The notes under the pieces: generated by a model | Databases searched by the model: none | Told to the model about the DNA's origin: nothing | Seen by the model: only the letters and a program-made list of their open reading frames with translations | Shown: piece by piece, positions 1-8,831 of the stretch | How positions within the stretch are numbered: position 1 is the stretch's first letter | How the letters are laid out: every line of letters begins with the position of its first letter | DNA from: Gammaproteobacteria bacterium | GTDB taxonomy: Bacteria > Pseudomonadota > Gammaproteobacteria > Ga0077536 | DNA length: 64,000 nucleotides | Direction of reading: 5' to 3' | Assembly: GCA_016191285.1 (NCBI GenBank) | Contig: JACPPA010000036.1 | Span: 1 to 64,000 of the forward strand | Translations under genes and position numbers: made by a program

Positions 1-1
1 C

Positions 2-3000
2 AGTACCGGGGGCAGCAACCGCATTGGCCTTGATGGCGCGGGCACCACCACGCTCGGCGCGAACGTCGTCATTCGCGGCGAGAACGGCACCGTCGGTGCA
101 GGAGTGTTTGTCGGCGGAGCCCATGACCTGATCAACAACGGCCGCATCTCGGCCGATGTTTCCGGTGGGCTGATTGCACTCAACCCCAGCGGCGGCACCA
201 CCAATGCGGCAACGTTGGAAGCGCTCAATGGTGGAACGTTGCGGCTTGATACAGCGGTTACCGCTTCTGGCAGCGGCCACATCGACGCCACCGGTGCGGG
301 GAGCCGTGTCGTCCAGAACGGTGCAACGATTACGGGAGGGACAATCAACACCACCGGCGGCGGGGTACTGGCGCCTACGAACAACGGAAACAATTTCCTG
401 AACGGCGTAATGGTCAACGGCACGATCGATCTCGCCACAGCCACCGCTATCGAGCGCATCGGCGGAGGAACGACGATCAACACAAGCGGTGCGTTCAACA
501 TCAACAGTAACAGCATCTTGTCGTTCCAAGGGACACAAAGCATCGGCACCACGGGCATAGGCAACATCGTGCTAGGCGATACCGGAAGCAGCAACCGCAT
601 TGCCATTGAAGGCGGCACGACCCTGACGGTCGATGCGGGTGTCATCATTCACGGTCAAAACGGGACGATCGGCAGTCAAGTCTTTGCCGGGGGTGCTGCC
701 GATCTAATCAACAACGGCACGATTGCCACAGATGTCAATGGCGGATTGATCACGATCGCGCCGAACGGTAGCCTTACCAACAGTGGAACACTACGCGCGG
801 CCAATGGAGGAACGCTGACCGTTTCGCCGGCAATCGCCTTCACCAATTTGGTAGGTACGACCCTCGCCGGCGGCACTTACGAAGTAATTGCGGGCGGCGG
901 AACTTCGAATTTGCGCCTACCCAATGCCAACATTATCGCCAATGCGGCAACCATTCTGCTCGATGGGGCGAACTCCAACCTGCTTAACAACAACACGAGC
1001 GGCGATGCGCTAGCCAATCTGGCCACCAACGCAACCACGACGACGCCCGGCAGTTTCACGATCCAGAATGGACGCAACTTCACGACCGCTGGCGCCTTCG
1101 CCAACAACGCCTTGGGCGTTGTCACTATTGGCAACAGCAGCACGTTTAACTCAACCGGCGCATTTTCCAACGGTGGCAAGCTGGCAATGCGCGGCGGTGC
1201 GTTCAATGCACCTTCGCTTCTCAGTTCCGCCGAAGTAAATGGCAACGGCACGGTCAACCCGACTATTCAAAATACAGGGGCCGTGCGCGCTTTCGGCGGT
1301 ACGTTGACCGCGACGAATGGGGTTACAGGCACAAGCGGCACAGTGCAAAGCGATGCCGGCGGCACGTTGGCGATTGGCGCTGTAAGCACGGCGGGTATCC
1401 TAACCAATAACGGTAATCTCGCCCTCGGCGCGAATACCGTCACGGTTTCAAACGCCTACAATAACGCCAACTTCGGCGCCGGCAATAGCTTCAACAACCG
1501 CGCGAATGTCACGGGTGCAGGCCAAATACTCGCCGCCGGTGCGACTCCGGGCACCGCGCAGACGCTCTCGGGCAATATCGTACCCACGCCGACCAGCGGC
1601 AACGCCACGATGAATTTCGGCAATATTCACGTCGGCAGCTCGAGCACGCTTAACTACCAGATCGGCAACGTCAACATCGGCGGGCCCAGCCTCCTTGGAG
1701 CGATCCAGACCTCCGTTAACGGTGGCAATATCACCGACACACGTCTGTCGGGAGCAGGCGTAACCGCTGCGAATTGGGGATCGGTCGCCGCTGGCGGCAA
1801 CACCGGCAATTTAGGAGTAACGTTCAATGCGACCAGCGGCGGGACGTTGACTGGTCAGCAAGTGCATATACGCAATAACTTCGACAACACTAATGCGCAA
1901 AACCTGATCATCACCGGCGCCGCCTTCAACCTTGCGTCTGGAAATGCCACGCCCGCACCGATCGTGTTCGCCAACGCCCATGTCGGCGACACCCGCACCC
2001 AGGTGCTGACGGTCGGCAACACAGCACCGGCGAGCGCCTTTACCGAAGGGCTCAACGCAAGTTTCGGGGTTAACGCCGGCAACGTCAGCAACAACGCCGG
2101 CTCGATCAACCTGCTCGCCGGCGGTGCCACCAATAACAGCGCAATGTCGGTGACCCTCGATACCACTGCGGCCGGCGCGCGCAGCGGAACGGCGACCCTC
2201 AACTACGCTTCCGACGGCAGCGGCACCAGCGGCCTCGGCCAAACGGCAGCGGGCAGCCAAGTCGTTACCGTCAGCGGCAATGTCTACCGTCTGGCTTCCG
2301 CCAACGCCTTAGCCGCCATCAACTTCGGCAACGTCCACGTCAACGACGCTGTACAGCAGGCACTCAATATCACCAACACCGCTGTTGCCGATAGCTTCTC
2401 CGAGAAGCTCAACGCCAGTTTCGGCGCGAGCTCGGATGCCCGCATCACCACCAACGGCAGCATCAACCAGTTGGCAGCGGGATCAAGCAACAACAGCAGC
2501 ATGGTCGTGGGGCTTAACACCGTTGCCGCCGGTACGGTGAACGGCACGCAAGTGGTCAACTTCGCCTCCGACGGCGCCGGCACCAGCGGACTGGGGATCA
2601 CCGCACTGACGTCGCAGACCATCGGCGTGAGCGGCAACATCACCACCGTTGGCAATGTGTTCCGCCTTGCGAGCGCCAGCGCGGCGACGCCCAACCCGGT
2701 CAACTTCGGCAATGTGCGTATCGGCACCGTCACCGATCAGGCGTTGAGCATTACCAACACCGCCGCCAATGACGGCTTCTCCGAGAAGCTGAACGCCAGC
2801 ATCACTACCAACGGCGCCCCGGTCACCGCCAGTGGCGCATTCAACCTGCTGGGACCGACGGCAACCGACAATAGCAGCCTGCACGTTGGCCTCAACACCG
2901 GCAGCGCCGGCGCCAAGAGCGGTAGCGCGACCATTGCGCTGGTCTCCGACGGCGCCGGCACCAGCAATCTGGGGACAACAGCGTTGACCGCGCAGACCGT

Positions 3001-4213
3001 CAACGTCAGCGGCGCTGTCTATCGCCTGGCCAGCCCGACGCTCAACACGCCGAGTGTTAATCTGGTGGCGCGTGTCGGCGACGCGGCGCCGAGCGCCAAC
3101 GTCAGCATTAGCAACAGTTCGCCCGATGTCTTCACCGAAGGATTGAAGGCCAGCATCGGCGGCACTTCCGCCCCCTTCACCAGCAGTGGCGCTGTCGCCA
3201 ATCTGGCGGCACAGGGCACCGCTGCCTCGAGCCTCCAAGTCGGCCTGAACACCGCCACCGCCGGCACTTCCGCTGGCATCGCCACGGTTAATTTCAGCTC
3301 TACCGGCGCCGGTACCACCGGTGCCGCGGATGTCTCCGTCGGCAGCGCGATCGTGAACCTGGCCGGCAAGGTCTATCAACAAGCCGTGGCCCAGGTCAAT
3401 ACCACCCTGGTCAACTTCGGCATTGTGCACGTGGGCGACACCGTCTCGCCGCAAGCCGTGAGTGTGACCAACGCCGCGCCCGTCGCCGCACTGAACGATG
3501 TCCTGCAAGGCGACTTGAGTCCCATCAGCGGGCCTTTCTCCACCACCGGCACGCTGGGCGCCGGGTTGGCGGCGGGCGCAAACGACAACAGTAGCCTCAA
3601 AGTGGCGCTCAATACCGCCACCGCCGGTATTTACTCAGGAACTACAACAGCTCGCCTCGTCAGCCACGATGCCGATCAGGCGGACCTGGTGATCAATGGG
3701 ATCCCGGTGGCGCTGTCCGCCCAGGTCAACAATTTCGCCAACGCGGACATCGCTAAATCCGGCGGCGCTGGGACCTTATCGCGGAGCGGCAACAACGTGG
3801 TACTGGACTTCGGCCAAGTGCAGCAGGGCGGGACGCTGAGCACCATGCTGTCGGTGCTGAATAATGTATTAGGACCAGCAGACCTCTTGAGTGGCTTTTT
3901 CGATTTGACCGGGGCGAATAACTTCCTGTTCAGCGGATTCAACCCCTTCTCCGACCTAGCCGCGGGCAGTAGCCAAGGAGGTTACGGTATCGGCTTTAAT
4001 CGGAGCAGTTTGGGGAGCTTCAGCGACACCATCCTGTTGTCGGCCATCGGTAGCAACGCCAGCGGGTACTCGGATACTAGCCGGACGCGGCTGACCTTGC
4101 AGATCCGGGGTAATGTGGTCGCGGGGACCGTTCCGGAACCCGGAACCCTGTTCCTCCTTCCCCTGGGACTACTCCTCATCCTGCTGGGTCGTCGCCGCCA
4201 CCTGGCCATCTGA
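2..4213 (+). CDS. PEP-CTERM surface protein with choice-of-anchor-D-type repeats (5' partial)
   Basis: A very large exported-type protein rich in Gly, Asn, Thr and Ala. The frame is open to the window edge, and the residues before the first ATG (104) continue an internal repeat (SNRI...GENGTVGAGVF, recurring near 590-700 as SNRI...GQNGTIGSQVF), so the true start lies upstream. The first half resembles beta-helix/adhesin repeats. From about 1610 to 3700 there are six units of roughly 120 residues, each opening with a NFGNVHVGD-like motif and containing GLNTxxAG, as in choice-of-anchor D/ASPM-SPD-2-Hydin-like folds. The C-terminus is a classic PEP-CTERM sorting signal: VPEPGTLFLLPLGLLLILL followed by GRRRHLAI. 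Such signals are processed by an exosortase. Inferred role: cell-surface or exopolysaccharide-associated protein. Function beyond sorting is unknown. Confidence 0.9.
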   Translation, partial: STGGSNRIGLDGAGTTTLGANVVIRGENGTVGAGVFVGGAHDLINNGRISADVSGGLIALNPSGGTTNAATLEALNGGTLRLDTAVTASGSGHIDATGAGSRVVQNGATITGGTINTTGGGVLAPTNNGNNFLNGVMVNGTIDLATATAIERIGGGTTINTSGAFNINSNSILSFQGTQSIGTTGIGNIVLGDTGSSNRIAIEGGTTLTVDAGVIIHGQNGTIGSQVFAGGAADLINNGTIATDVNGGLITIAPNGSLTNSGTLRAANGGTLTVSPAIAFTNLVGTTLAGGTYEVIAGGGTSNLRLPNANIIANAATILLDGANSNLLNNNTSGDALANLATNATTTTPGSFTIQNGRNFTTAGAFANNALGVVTIGNSSTFNSTGAFSNGGKLAMRGGAFNAPSLLSSAEVNGNGTVNPTIQNTGAVRAFGGTLTATNGVTGTSGTVQSDAGGTLAIGAVSTAGILTNNGNLALGANTVTVSNAYNNANFGAGNSFNNRANVTGAGQILAAGATPGTAQTLSGNIVPTPTSGNATMNFGNIHVGSSSTLNYQIGNVNIGGPSLLGAIQTSVNGGNITDTRLSGAGVTAANWGSVAAGGNTGNLGVTFNATSGGTLTGQQVHIRNNFDNTNAQNLIITGAAFNLASGNATPAPIVFANAHVGDTRTQVLTVGNTAPASAFTEGLNASFGVNAGNVSNNAGSINLLAGGATNNSAMSVTLDTTAAGARSGTATLNYASDGSGTSGLGQTAAGSQVVTVSGNVYRLASANALAAINFGNVHVNDAVQQALNITNTAVADSFSEKLNASFGASSDARITTNGSINQLAAGSSNNSSMVVGLNTVAAGTVNGTQVVNFASDGAGTSGLGITALTSQTIGVSGNITTVGNVFRLASASAATPNPVNFGNVRIGTVTDQALSITNTAANDGFSEKLNASITTNGAPVTASGAFNLLGPTATDNSSLHVGLNTGSAGAKSGSATIALVSDGAGTSNLGTTALTAQTVNVSGAVYRLASPTLNTPSVNLVARVGDAAPSANVSISNSSPDVFTEGLKASIGGTSAPFTSSGAVANLAAQGTAASSLQVGLNTATAGTSAGIATVNFSSTGAGTTGAADVSVGSAIVNLAGKVYQQAVAQVNTTLVNFGIVHVGDTVSPQAVSVTNAAPVAALNDVLQGDLSPISGPFSTTGTLGAGLAAGANDNSSLKVALNTATAGIYSGTTTARLVSHDADQADLVINGIPVALSAQVNNFANADIAKSGGAGTLSRSGNNVVLDFGQVQQGGTLSTMLSVLNNVLGPADLLSGFFDLTGANNFLFSGFNPFSDLAAGSSQGGYGIGFNRSSLGSFSDTILLSAIGSNASGYSDTSRTRLTLQIRGNVVAGTVPEPGTLFLLPLGLLLILLGRRRHLAI

Positions 4214-4220
4214 AAATCAC

Positions 4221-4246
4221 GCCCGGCCGCCACTCGGCGGCCGGGC
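4221..4246 (+). terminator. Strong hairpin after the PEP-CTERM gene
   Basis: A perfect 11-bp stem (GCCCGGCCGCC with its complement) closes a 4-base loop (ACTC) 7 bases after the stop codon. It is followed by CATTCTAT, a weak T-run. It probably ends transcription of the surface protein gene, or separates it from the small membrane genes that follow. Confidence 0.6.
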
Positions 4247-4314
4247 CATTCTATACTGCGCCTCGAACCCAGCCTGTTTGGCTGTTCATCCATGCCTGAC
4301 CGTCAGAGATCACT

Positions 4315-4617
4315 ATGCTTAAAACACCGCAGTACTGGCTGTTATTGCTGCTCGCACTGGCCGCGTTCATCCTGGCGTTCGTCAACATCGGCCTTGTCAA
4401 CAGCAATCAAGCGCTGTCCGGCAGCGTCGCCAATCGTCAGCAATATCTCCAGCAAAGCGTCCAGTTGCAGCAGGTCTACCAACCCATGATCAACAGCCTG
4501 GCCAGTCTGGCAGCCAAGAACAACGACAGTCAGATTCATGACCTGCTCGCTTCGCAGGGGATCAACTACACCGTGAACCCGGCACCGGCAACGCCGGCTA
4601 CACCGGCAAAAAATTAA
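4315..4617 (+). CDS. Small single-pass membrane protein, paralogue of the next gene
   Basis: A 100-residue protein I cannot assign to a named family. Residues 8-28 form one hydrophobic segment (WLLLLLALAAFILAFVNIGL). A polar, Gln-rich and probably helical region follows, then a Pro/Ala/Thr tail. The segment LASLAAKNNDSQIHDLLASQ aligns with TAKLAAKGNSN...ALAERG in the next gene and both continue G(I/V)x(Y/I)xVN or similar, so the two look like tandem duplicates. It lies between a PEP-CTERM protein and a PrsT-like lipoprotein, which suggests a membrane-bound accessory role in exopolysaccharide/protein export. That role is inferred from position only. Confidence 0.7.
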   Translation: MLKTPQYWLLLLLALAAFILAFVNIGLVNSNQALSGSVANRQQYLQQSVQLQQVYQPMINSLASLAAKNNDSQIHDLLASQGINYTVNPAPATPATPAKN

Positions 4618-4645
4618 ATACCACGGACCGAATGGGAGATTCTCG

Positions 4646-4957
4646 ATGACGGCTGAACAGAACAGAAGTGTATTTGTTCCTCTGGCTTTGGGGTTGCTGG
4701 CCATGGTGATCTGGAGCGGATTCCAGACCAGCCAACTCGCGCGTGAGCGGGACAACCTAAAGCAAACCCACCTCGGCCAGGAAACCCCCTTGCAGACCGC
4801 CTTCAAAATGCGTGCGCAATTGGATGCCATTGCCTCCGGCACCGCCAAACTTGCAGCCAAGGGTAATTCCAATGCCAATTCGATCGTTCAGGCACTGGCC
4901 GAGCGGGGCGTGACCATCAACTCCGACGATGCGAAAACACCGACGCCACCGCAATAG
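4646..4957 (+). CDS. Small single-pass membrane protein (tandem paralogue)
   Basis: A 103-residue protein with one transmembrane helix near residues 9-25 (VFVPLALGLLAMVIWSGF). A charged region follows (QLARERDNLKQ, possible coiled coil), then a small C-terminal region resembling the end of the preceding protein (KLAAKGNSN, QALAERGVTINSD). GGGAG upstream of the ATG (near 4634) is a plausible ribosome site. It is co-directional with its paralogue (28-base gap) and with the PrsT-like gene (39-base gap), so probably one operon. No family is recognised. Confidence 0.7.
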   Translation: MTAEQNRSVFVPLALGLLAMVIWSGFQTSQLARERDNLKQTHLGQETPLQTAFKMRAQLDAIASGTAKLAAKGNSNANSIVQALAERGVTINSDDAKTPTPPQ

Positions 4958-4996
4958 CCCGCGAGTCGTCCGGGTACTGGTGTCCCCAGGGAGTCG

Positions 4997-7351
4997 ATGC
5001 GGTCTCAAATGAAATTCCACGCCCCCTTGGCCCTGCTTATTTTAAGCTGTTGCCTCAGCGCCTGTAGCCGCCGCCACGAAGACCTTCAGAAATTACTGAA
5101 TGACGCCCAGACCCTGCACCAGCGGGGCAACGACAGTGGCGCCATTATTCAGCTAAAAAATGTCCTGGCGCAGGAACCCAGGAATGCGCTGGCCCGCTTC
5201 CGCCTGGGTAATATCTATTTAGATACCCTAAATTACGCCGCCGCCGCGGATTATCTGGAGCGGGCCCGGGAGGCAGGCTACGACGAAACCAAGATCGACC
5301 CGCTGCTGGCGCGGGCGTGGCTCGGGGTCGGGGATTTCCAGCGCATTCTGGACGAGCCCGCACCCGATAAGAGTAACCCAGACTACCCGATATTAGCGGC
5401 GGCCCGCGTCGACGCGAGTCTCGCCACTGGCAAACTCGTCGACGCGCAGCAGTTGCTGAACCAGGCCGAGGCTGCCTTCCCCGACAGCCCCGACCTACAT
5501 CTGGCCCACGCCCGCGCCCTCCTGCTTGCCGCCAAACCCGAGGATGCCCTACAGGCGCTGGATCGGGCCTTGGCACAGAATCCGAAAATGGTCGACGCGC
5601 TGCTGCTCAAGGCGGATCTGCTGCGTACCCAGGGTCTGGAGCAAGCGGCGCAGCAAGCCTATCGGGCCGTGCTAGCTATCAACCCGCACCACTATGAAGT
5701 GGGTCTGATTCTGGCACGGACGGCACTGGCGCAAGGTCAGCCCGACGAGGCGCGCAAGCTTGTTGCTCAAGTACTGAAAAGCAGCCCCAATAATCTGCTG
5801 GTGCGTTATACCCAGGCCCTCATCGACTATCAGGGGGGCAAAATCGAAGAGGCCCGTGAGGAACTCTTTCCAGTCCTGAAAAACGCCCCCGACTATGCTC
5901 CGGCGCTGCTGCTTTCAGGCGCGGTGGAATTCAGCCAATGCAATCTACAGCAGGCAGAAACCAAACTGAATAAGGTCGTGTTCGCCTATCCCGGTCAAAG
6001 CTTCGCTCGTCGACTGCTAGTCGCCACTCAGTTACGGTTGGGGAAAACGGAAGAAGCGCAGCGCACGCTGCGCCCCTTAAGCCCAGACAGCAGCAAGGAT
6101 CCCGCAGTCCTCGGCTTGGCGGGGCAAATCGCTCTCGCCAGCCGCCAGCCCGACGACGCGGCGAATTACTTCCAACGCGCGAGCAAGCTCGCCCCCAACA
6201 ACCCCGCGGTGCTCACTGATTTAGGTTTGGCGCGCTTAGACGCAGGCAACGAAGCCGGCCTCGCCGATCTGGAGAACGCCGCCGGGCTGGATAAAACCAA
6301 CCCGCGCCCCGATCTGCTCCTGGCCCTCACTTACCTTCAGCGCAAACAGTACGACCAGGCGCTTGCCGCCATCACCGCCTTGCAAAAAAAACGGCCGCAG
6401 GATCCCACCGCCTTGAATCTGCAAGGTGCGGCTTATCTGGGCAAGCAGGACTTCGCGGCGGCACGCCAGCGTTTCCAGCAGGCATTGTATCTGGACCCCA
6501 AATATTCCCCGGCCGCCGCCAATCTGGCGCAACTGGACTTAGCACAAAACCAGCCAGAGGCGGCGCGGCATCAGTACGAGGCTCTGATCAAGGCCGACCC
6601 CAACAACCTTTCCGTCATACTCGCCCTGGCGCAATTGGCCCTGGCCGAGAAGCAGGACACGAAATATCTCGCTTGGCTCGACAAGGCGGCCGAGATGCAC
6701 CCCAACGCCGTACAACCGCGCTTGCTTAAGGCGGCCTATTATTTGAACCATGGCAGCGCCGACCGGGCTTTGATCCATGCGCGGGAAGCTTATGAGCTGC
6801 AACCGTCGAACACGGCGGCTCTGGAGCTGCTGGGTCAGGCTCAGCTCGCGGCGAGAAGGCCCGCCAGTGCCGTAAATTCTTTCCGCAAGCTGGCGGAGAT
6901 GCAGCCCAAATCGGCGGAAGTACAACTCCTGCTGGCGCGCGCCCATGACGCCGACGATGATCAGAACGGCGCGCTGCAGCACCTGCAACAGGCCGCTCAG
7001 CTGAGTGGGAATGCCCCCGTTCTGCAAGCCGCCCTGGCCCAGCAATACATCAAGATGCAGCGCTACGATGACGCAGAGGCAGCCATCCGTGCGCTCGACA
7101 ACCTCCCTGACGAACAGAGCTTTGCCATCGCCCTGAACGGGGACATCGCCTATGCCCGTAAGGATTATGGTGCCGCCATCACGGCCTACCGGCGCGCTCT
7201 GGCGCTCAAGCCGAGCAATCTGATCGTCCTGCGCCTGTCTCAAGCGCACGCCGCAGCCGGCGAGACGGCACAGGGCATTGCGGTTTTGGGAGACTGGTTC
7301 AAGGTTCACCCCGAGGATCTCGTCATTGCGAACGCGCTAGGACAGCGCTGA
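4997..7351 (+). CDS. prsT: PrsT-type TPR lipoprotein of the PEP-CTERM system
   Basis: A long TPR protein of 784 residues. The N-terminus has a lipoprotein signal: hydrophobic LALLILSCCL, then the lipobox-like LSAC (Cys near residue 23), so it should be anchored to a membrane lipid. The rest is back-to-back tetratricopeptide units (about 34 residues, with repeating A..Y..A and DP/NP signatures), as in PrsT, the TPR protein commonly encoded in exosortase/PEP-CTERM loci. The start could also be the ATG at 5009. The protein stops inside a TPR-like region (VHPEDLVIANALGQR). PrsT proteins are, from memory, usually nearer 900 residues, so the C-terminus may be truncated. The gene symbol is by analogy. 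Confidence 0.8.
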   Translation: MRSQMKFHAPLALLILSCCLSACSRRHEDLQKLLNDAQTLHQRGNDSGAIIQLKNVLAQEPRNALARFRLGNIYLDTLNYAAAADYLERAREAGYDETKIDPLLARAWLGVGDFQRILDEPAPDKSNPDYPILAAARVDASLATGKLVDAQQLLNQAEAAFPDSPDLHLAHARALLLAAKPEDALQALDRALAQNPKMVDALLLKADLLRTQGLEQAAQQAYRAVLAINPHHYEVGLILARTALAQGQPDEARKLVAQVLKSSPNNLLVRYTQALIDYQGGKIEEAREELFPVLKNAPDYAPALLLSGAVEFSQCNLQQAETKLNKVVFAYPGQSFARRLLVATQLRLGKTEEAQRTLRPLSPDSSKDPAVLGLAGQIALASRQPDDAANYFQRASKLAPNNPAVLTDLGLARLDAGNEAGLADLENAAGLDKTNPRPDLLLALTYLQRKQYDQALAAITALQKKRPQDPTALNLQGAAYLGKQDFAAARQRFQQALYLDPKYSPAAANLAQLDLAQNQPEAARHQYEALIKADPNNLSVILALAQLALAEKQDTKYLAWLDKAAEMHPNAVQPRLLKAAYYLNHGSADRALIHAREAYELQPSNTAALELLGQAQLAARRPASAVNSFRKLAEMQPKSAEVQLLLARAHDADDDQNGALQHLQQAAQLSGNAPVLQAALAQQYIKMQRYDDAEAAIRALDNLPDEQSFAIALNGDIAYARKDYGAAITAYRRALALKPSNLIVLRLSQAHAAAGETAQGIAVLGDWFKVHPEDLVIANALGQR

Positions 7352-7433
7352 TCTCAAGACCGGCCAATCGCCAATGCCACTCGTGCCTGTCGGCGAGCGC
7401 CTTATTTGTGTGCTTTTAGTGCAGTGGTTCGGA

Positions 7434-8078
7434 CTAGAACTTCAGCACGCGCTGGGCGAGGCCGAGCGTACCGGTATATTTCAGGCGTCCCTCGAAGACT
7501 AGTAATGACACGCAATCGCTGTCGGCCGTTACCACCGGCTGATGCGTGATCGCTTCGTCGTTTTCATCGACGTCGCCAACGCCATATCGTTGATCCTTAG
7601 TGCGGTAAGCACCGTGCAAGATAAGCGTCAGTTCAGCGCCGCCATGGGTGTGCTTCGGCATCGCGGCGCCCGCATCGCCGTGCAACAACCAAATTCGTTC
7701 GTCGTCGCGATCTTGCAGGCGCGCAATGCGTAATCCGGCGGTTCCCGAGCGCCAGTCGAGCGCCTGCCAGTCGAAGCCGAGTTTGGCCGCTACATAGTCG
7801 CGCAGATTTGTCTGATTTTCCGGAGCGGCAAGCGGTCTCGAGGTGTACGCACCGGAAGCGGCCGCTGCCGCGCGGATCGTCGCGGGTTGTAAACGCGGGG
7901 TGAGGGCCGGTGCGTCGTCGACTAATCGCGAGCCGAGCCGATCGGCCAGCCGCAATTGCGCACGACATTCCGCGCAGAGCTCCAAATGCCCGCCGATCAC
8001 AGCGCCGAAGCCGCGCGTCAGCGTGCCGGCCGAGTAATCGACGAGCCACGCCAGATCCGGATGTTGGCCGATGTTCAC
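7434..8078 (-). CDS. chrR: ChrR-family zinc-binding anti-sigma factor
   Basis: A 214-residue two-domain anti-sigma factor. The N-terminal zinc-binding domain carries His6, His31, Cys35 and Cys38 (HLELCAEC). These positions match, as I recall them, the ligands of Rhodobacter sphaeroides ChrR. The C-terminal domain is a cupin with His141, His143, Glu147 (PKHTHGGAE) and His177, again the expected second zinc site. ChrR holds its ECF sigma factor inactive in the cytoplasm and releases it on singlet oxygen or organic hydroperoxide stress. The start overlaps the stop of the sigma factor gene by 4 bases, so they are translationally coupled. What the regulon controls here is unknown, because no photolyase or cfaA-like gene lies nearby. 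Confidence 0.9.
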   Translation of the reverse strand: MNIGQHPDLAWLVDYSAGTLTRGFGAVIGGHLELCAECRAQLRLADRLGSRLVDDAPALTPRLQPATIRAAAAASGAYTSRPLAAPENQTNLRDYVAAKLGFDWQALDWRSGTAGLRIARLQDRDDERIWLLHGDAGAAMPKHTHGGAELTLILHGAYRTKDQRYGVGDVDENDEAITHQPVVTADSDCVSLLVFEGRLKYTGTLGLAQRVLKF

Positions 8079-8725
8079 GCGGGCCCTGGAAGCAAGGTTC
8101 TCATGCGGGCGAAGCCAAGTCGCAGTCGCGATTTGACGGTGCCGATCGGTAACCCGAGTTCACGCGCAATCTCGCGATGCGATTTTCCCTCGACGTAAGC
8201 CATGACTAGCACCTGCGCCTGTTCCGGCGCTAATTGTTGCAATACCGCGACGGTTTTGTCGCCATCGACGCGCTCAGCATAGTGCTCGTCCATGCCAGCG
8301 GTGTCGGCATGCTCCGCAAAATGTGTTTCGAATACGCCGTGTTCGCGGCTCTGCGCGCGCTTTAAATCGATCAGCGCGTGACGGGCGAGCGCGAACACCC
8401 AGGTGCGCGCCGAGGCGCGCGTCGGATCGAACAGGCCGGCCTTGGTCCACACGGTTAGCCAGATGTCCTGCAAGAGATTTTCGCCGTCCGCCGACGTACA
8501 TCCCCCACTGCGGATCAGGTAGCCGTAAACTTTTTTCGCCAACGCGTTAAATAAGGCATCGAACGCCGCGGCGTCCTGCGTGGCGCCGATCCGCAGCAGC
8601 AGCGCGGTTTCAAATTCGATGCGATCGGCGGTCACTGCCTTGATCGTTACCGGCGTTAGGCTAACCCGCCCCGCGGGCTCACGGTTAATAGCAAACTTAA
8701 AGAGCTGGAGCGCGATTGCAGTCAT
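8075..8725 (-). CDS. rpoE: ECF sigma factor, RpoE/ChrR type
   Basis: An RNA polymerase sigma-70 factor of the extracytoplasmic-function group. Region 2 includes ENLLQDIWLTVWTKAGLFDP and ARTWVFALARHALIDLKRAQ; region 4 ends EIARELGLPIGTVKSRLRLG, the helix-turn-helix that reads the -35 element. The partner is the downstream ChrR (4-base overlap). The start is uncertain. The frame extends to 8803, and ATG at 8725 is taken here. A promoter-like TGATCC/TATTAG pair just upstream would put transcription start at about 8723, which favours the GTG at 8635 (186 residues, the usual ECF length). The gene follows cobA on the same strand. Confidence 0.88.
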   Translation of the reverse strand: MTAIALQLFKFAINREPAGRVSLTPVTIKAVTADRIEFETALLLRIGATQDAAAFDALFNALAKKVYGYLIRSGGCTSADGENLLQDIWLTVWTKAGLFDPTRASARTWVFALARHALIDLKRAQSREHGVFETHFAEHADTAGMDEHYAERVDGDKTVAVLQQLAPEQAQVLVMAYVEGKSHREIARELGLPIGTVKSRLRLGFARMRTLLPGPA

Positions 8726-8729
8726 CGCC

Positions 8730-8759
8730 CTAATACGGATGGCGGCGCAATTTGGATCA
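8730..8759 (-). promoter_or_regulatory. Candidate RpoE-type (ChrR-linked) autoregulatory promoter
   Basis: On the minus strand TGATCC (8759-8754) is followed after 18 bases by TATTAG (8735-8730). TGATCC with about 18-base spacing is the -35 consensus I recall for RpoE/ChrR regulons in alphaproteobacteria; the -10 fits less well. It lies directly upstream of the ECF sigma factor gene, the expected place for autoregulation. This is inferred from sequence only. Confidence 0.5.
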
Positions 8760-8831
8760 CTCCCGCATCGTGGGTGGGTTCCCAAATTGAACAAGAGGTT
8801 CATACGGCGCCCAGGTGGCCGTCGGCGCTGT

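Noticed and set aside
2483-3508. Long minus-strand frame (341 codons) inside the PEP-CTERM gene
   Set aside because: It mirrors the repetitive GC-rich coding strand and has no domain or start signal; the plus-strand protein has clear repeats and a sorting signal.
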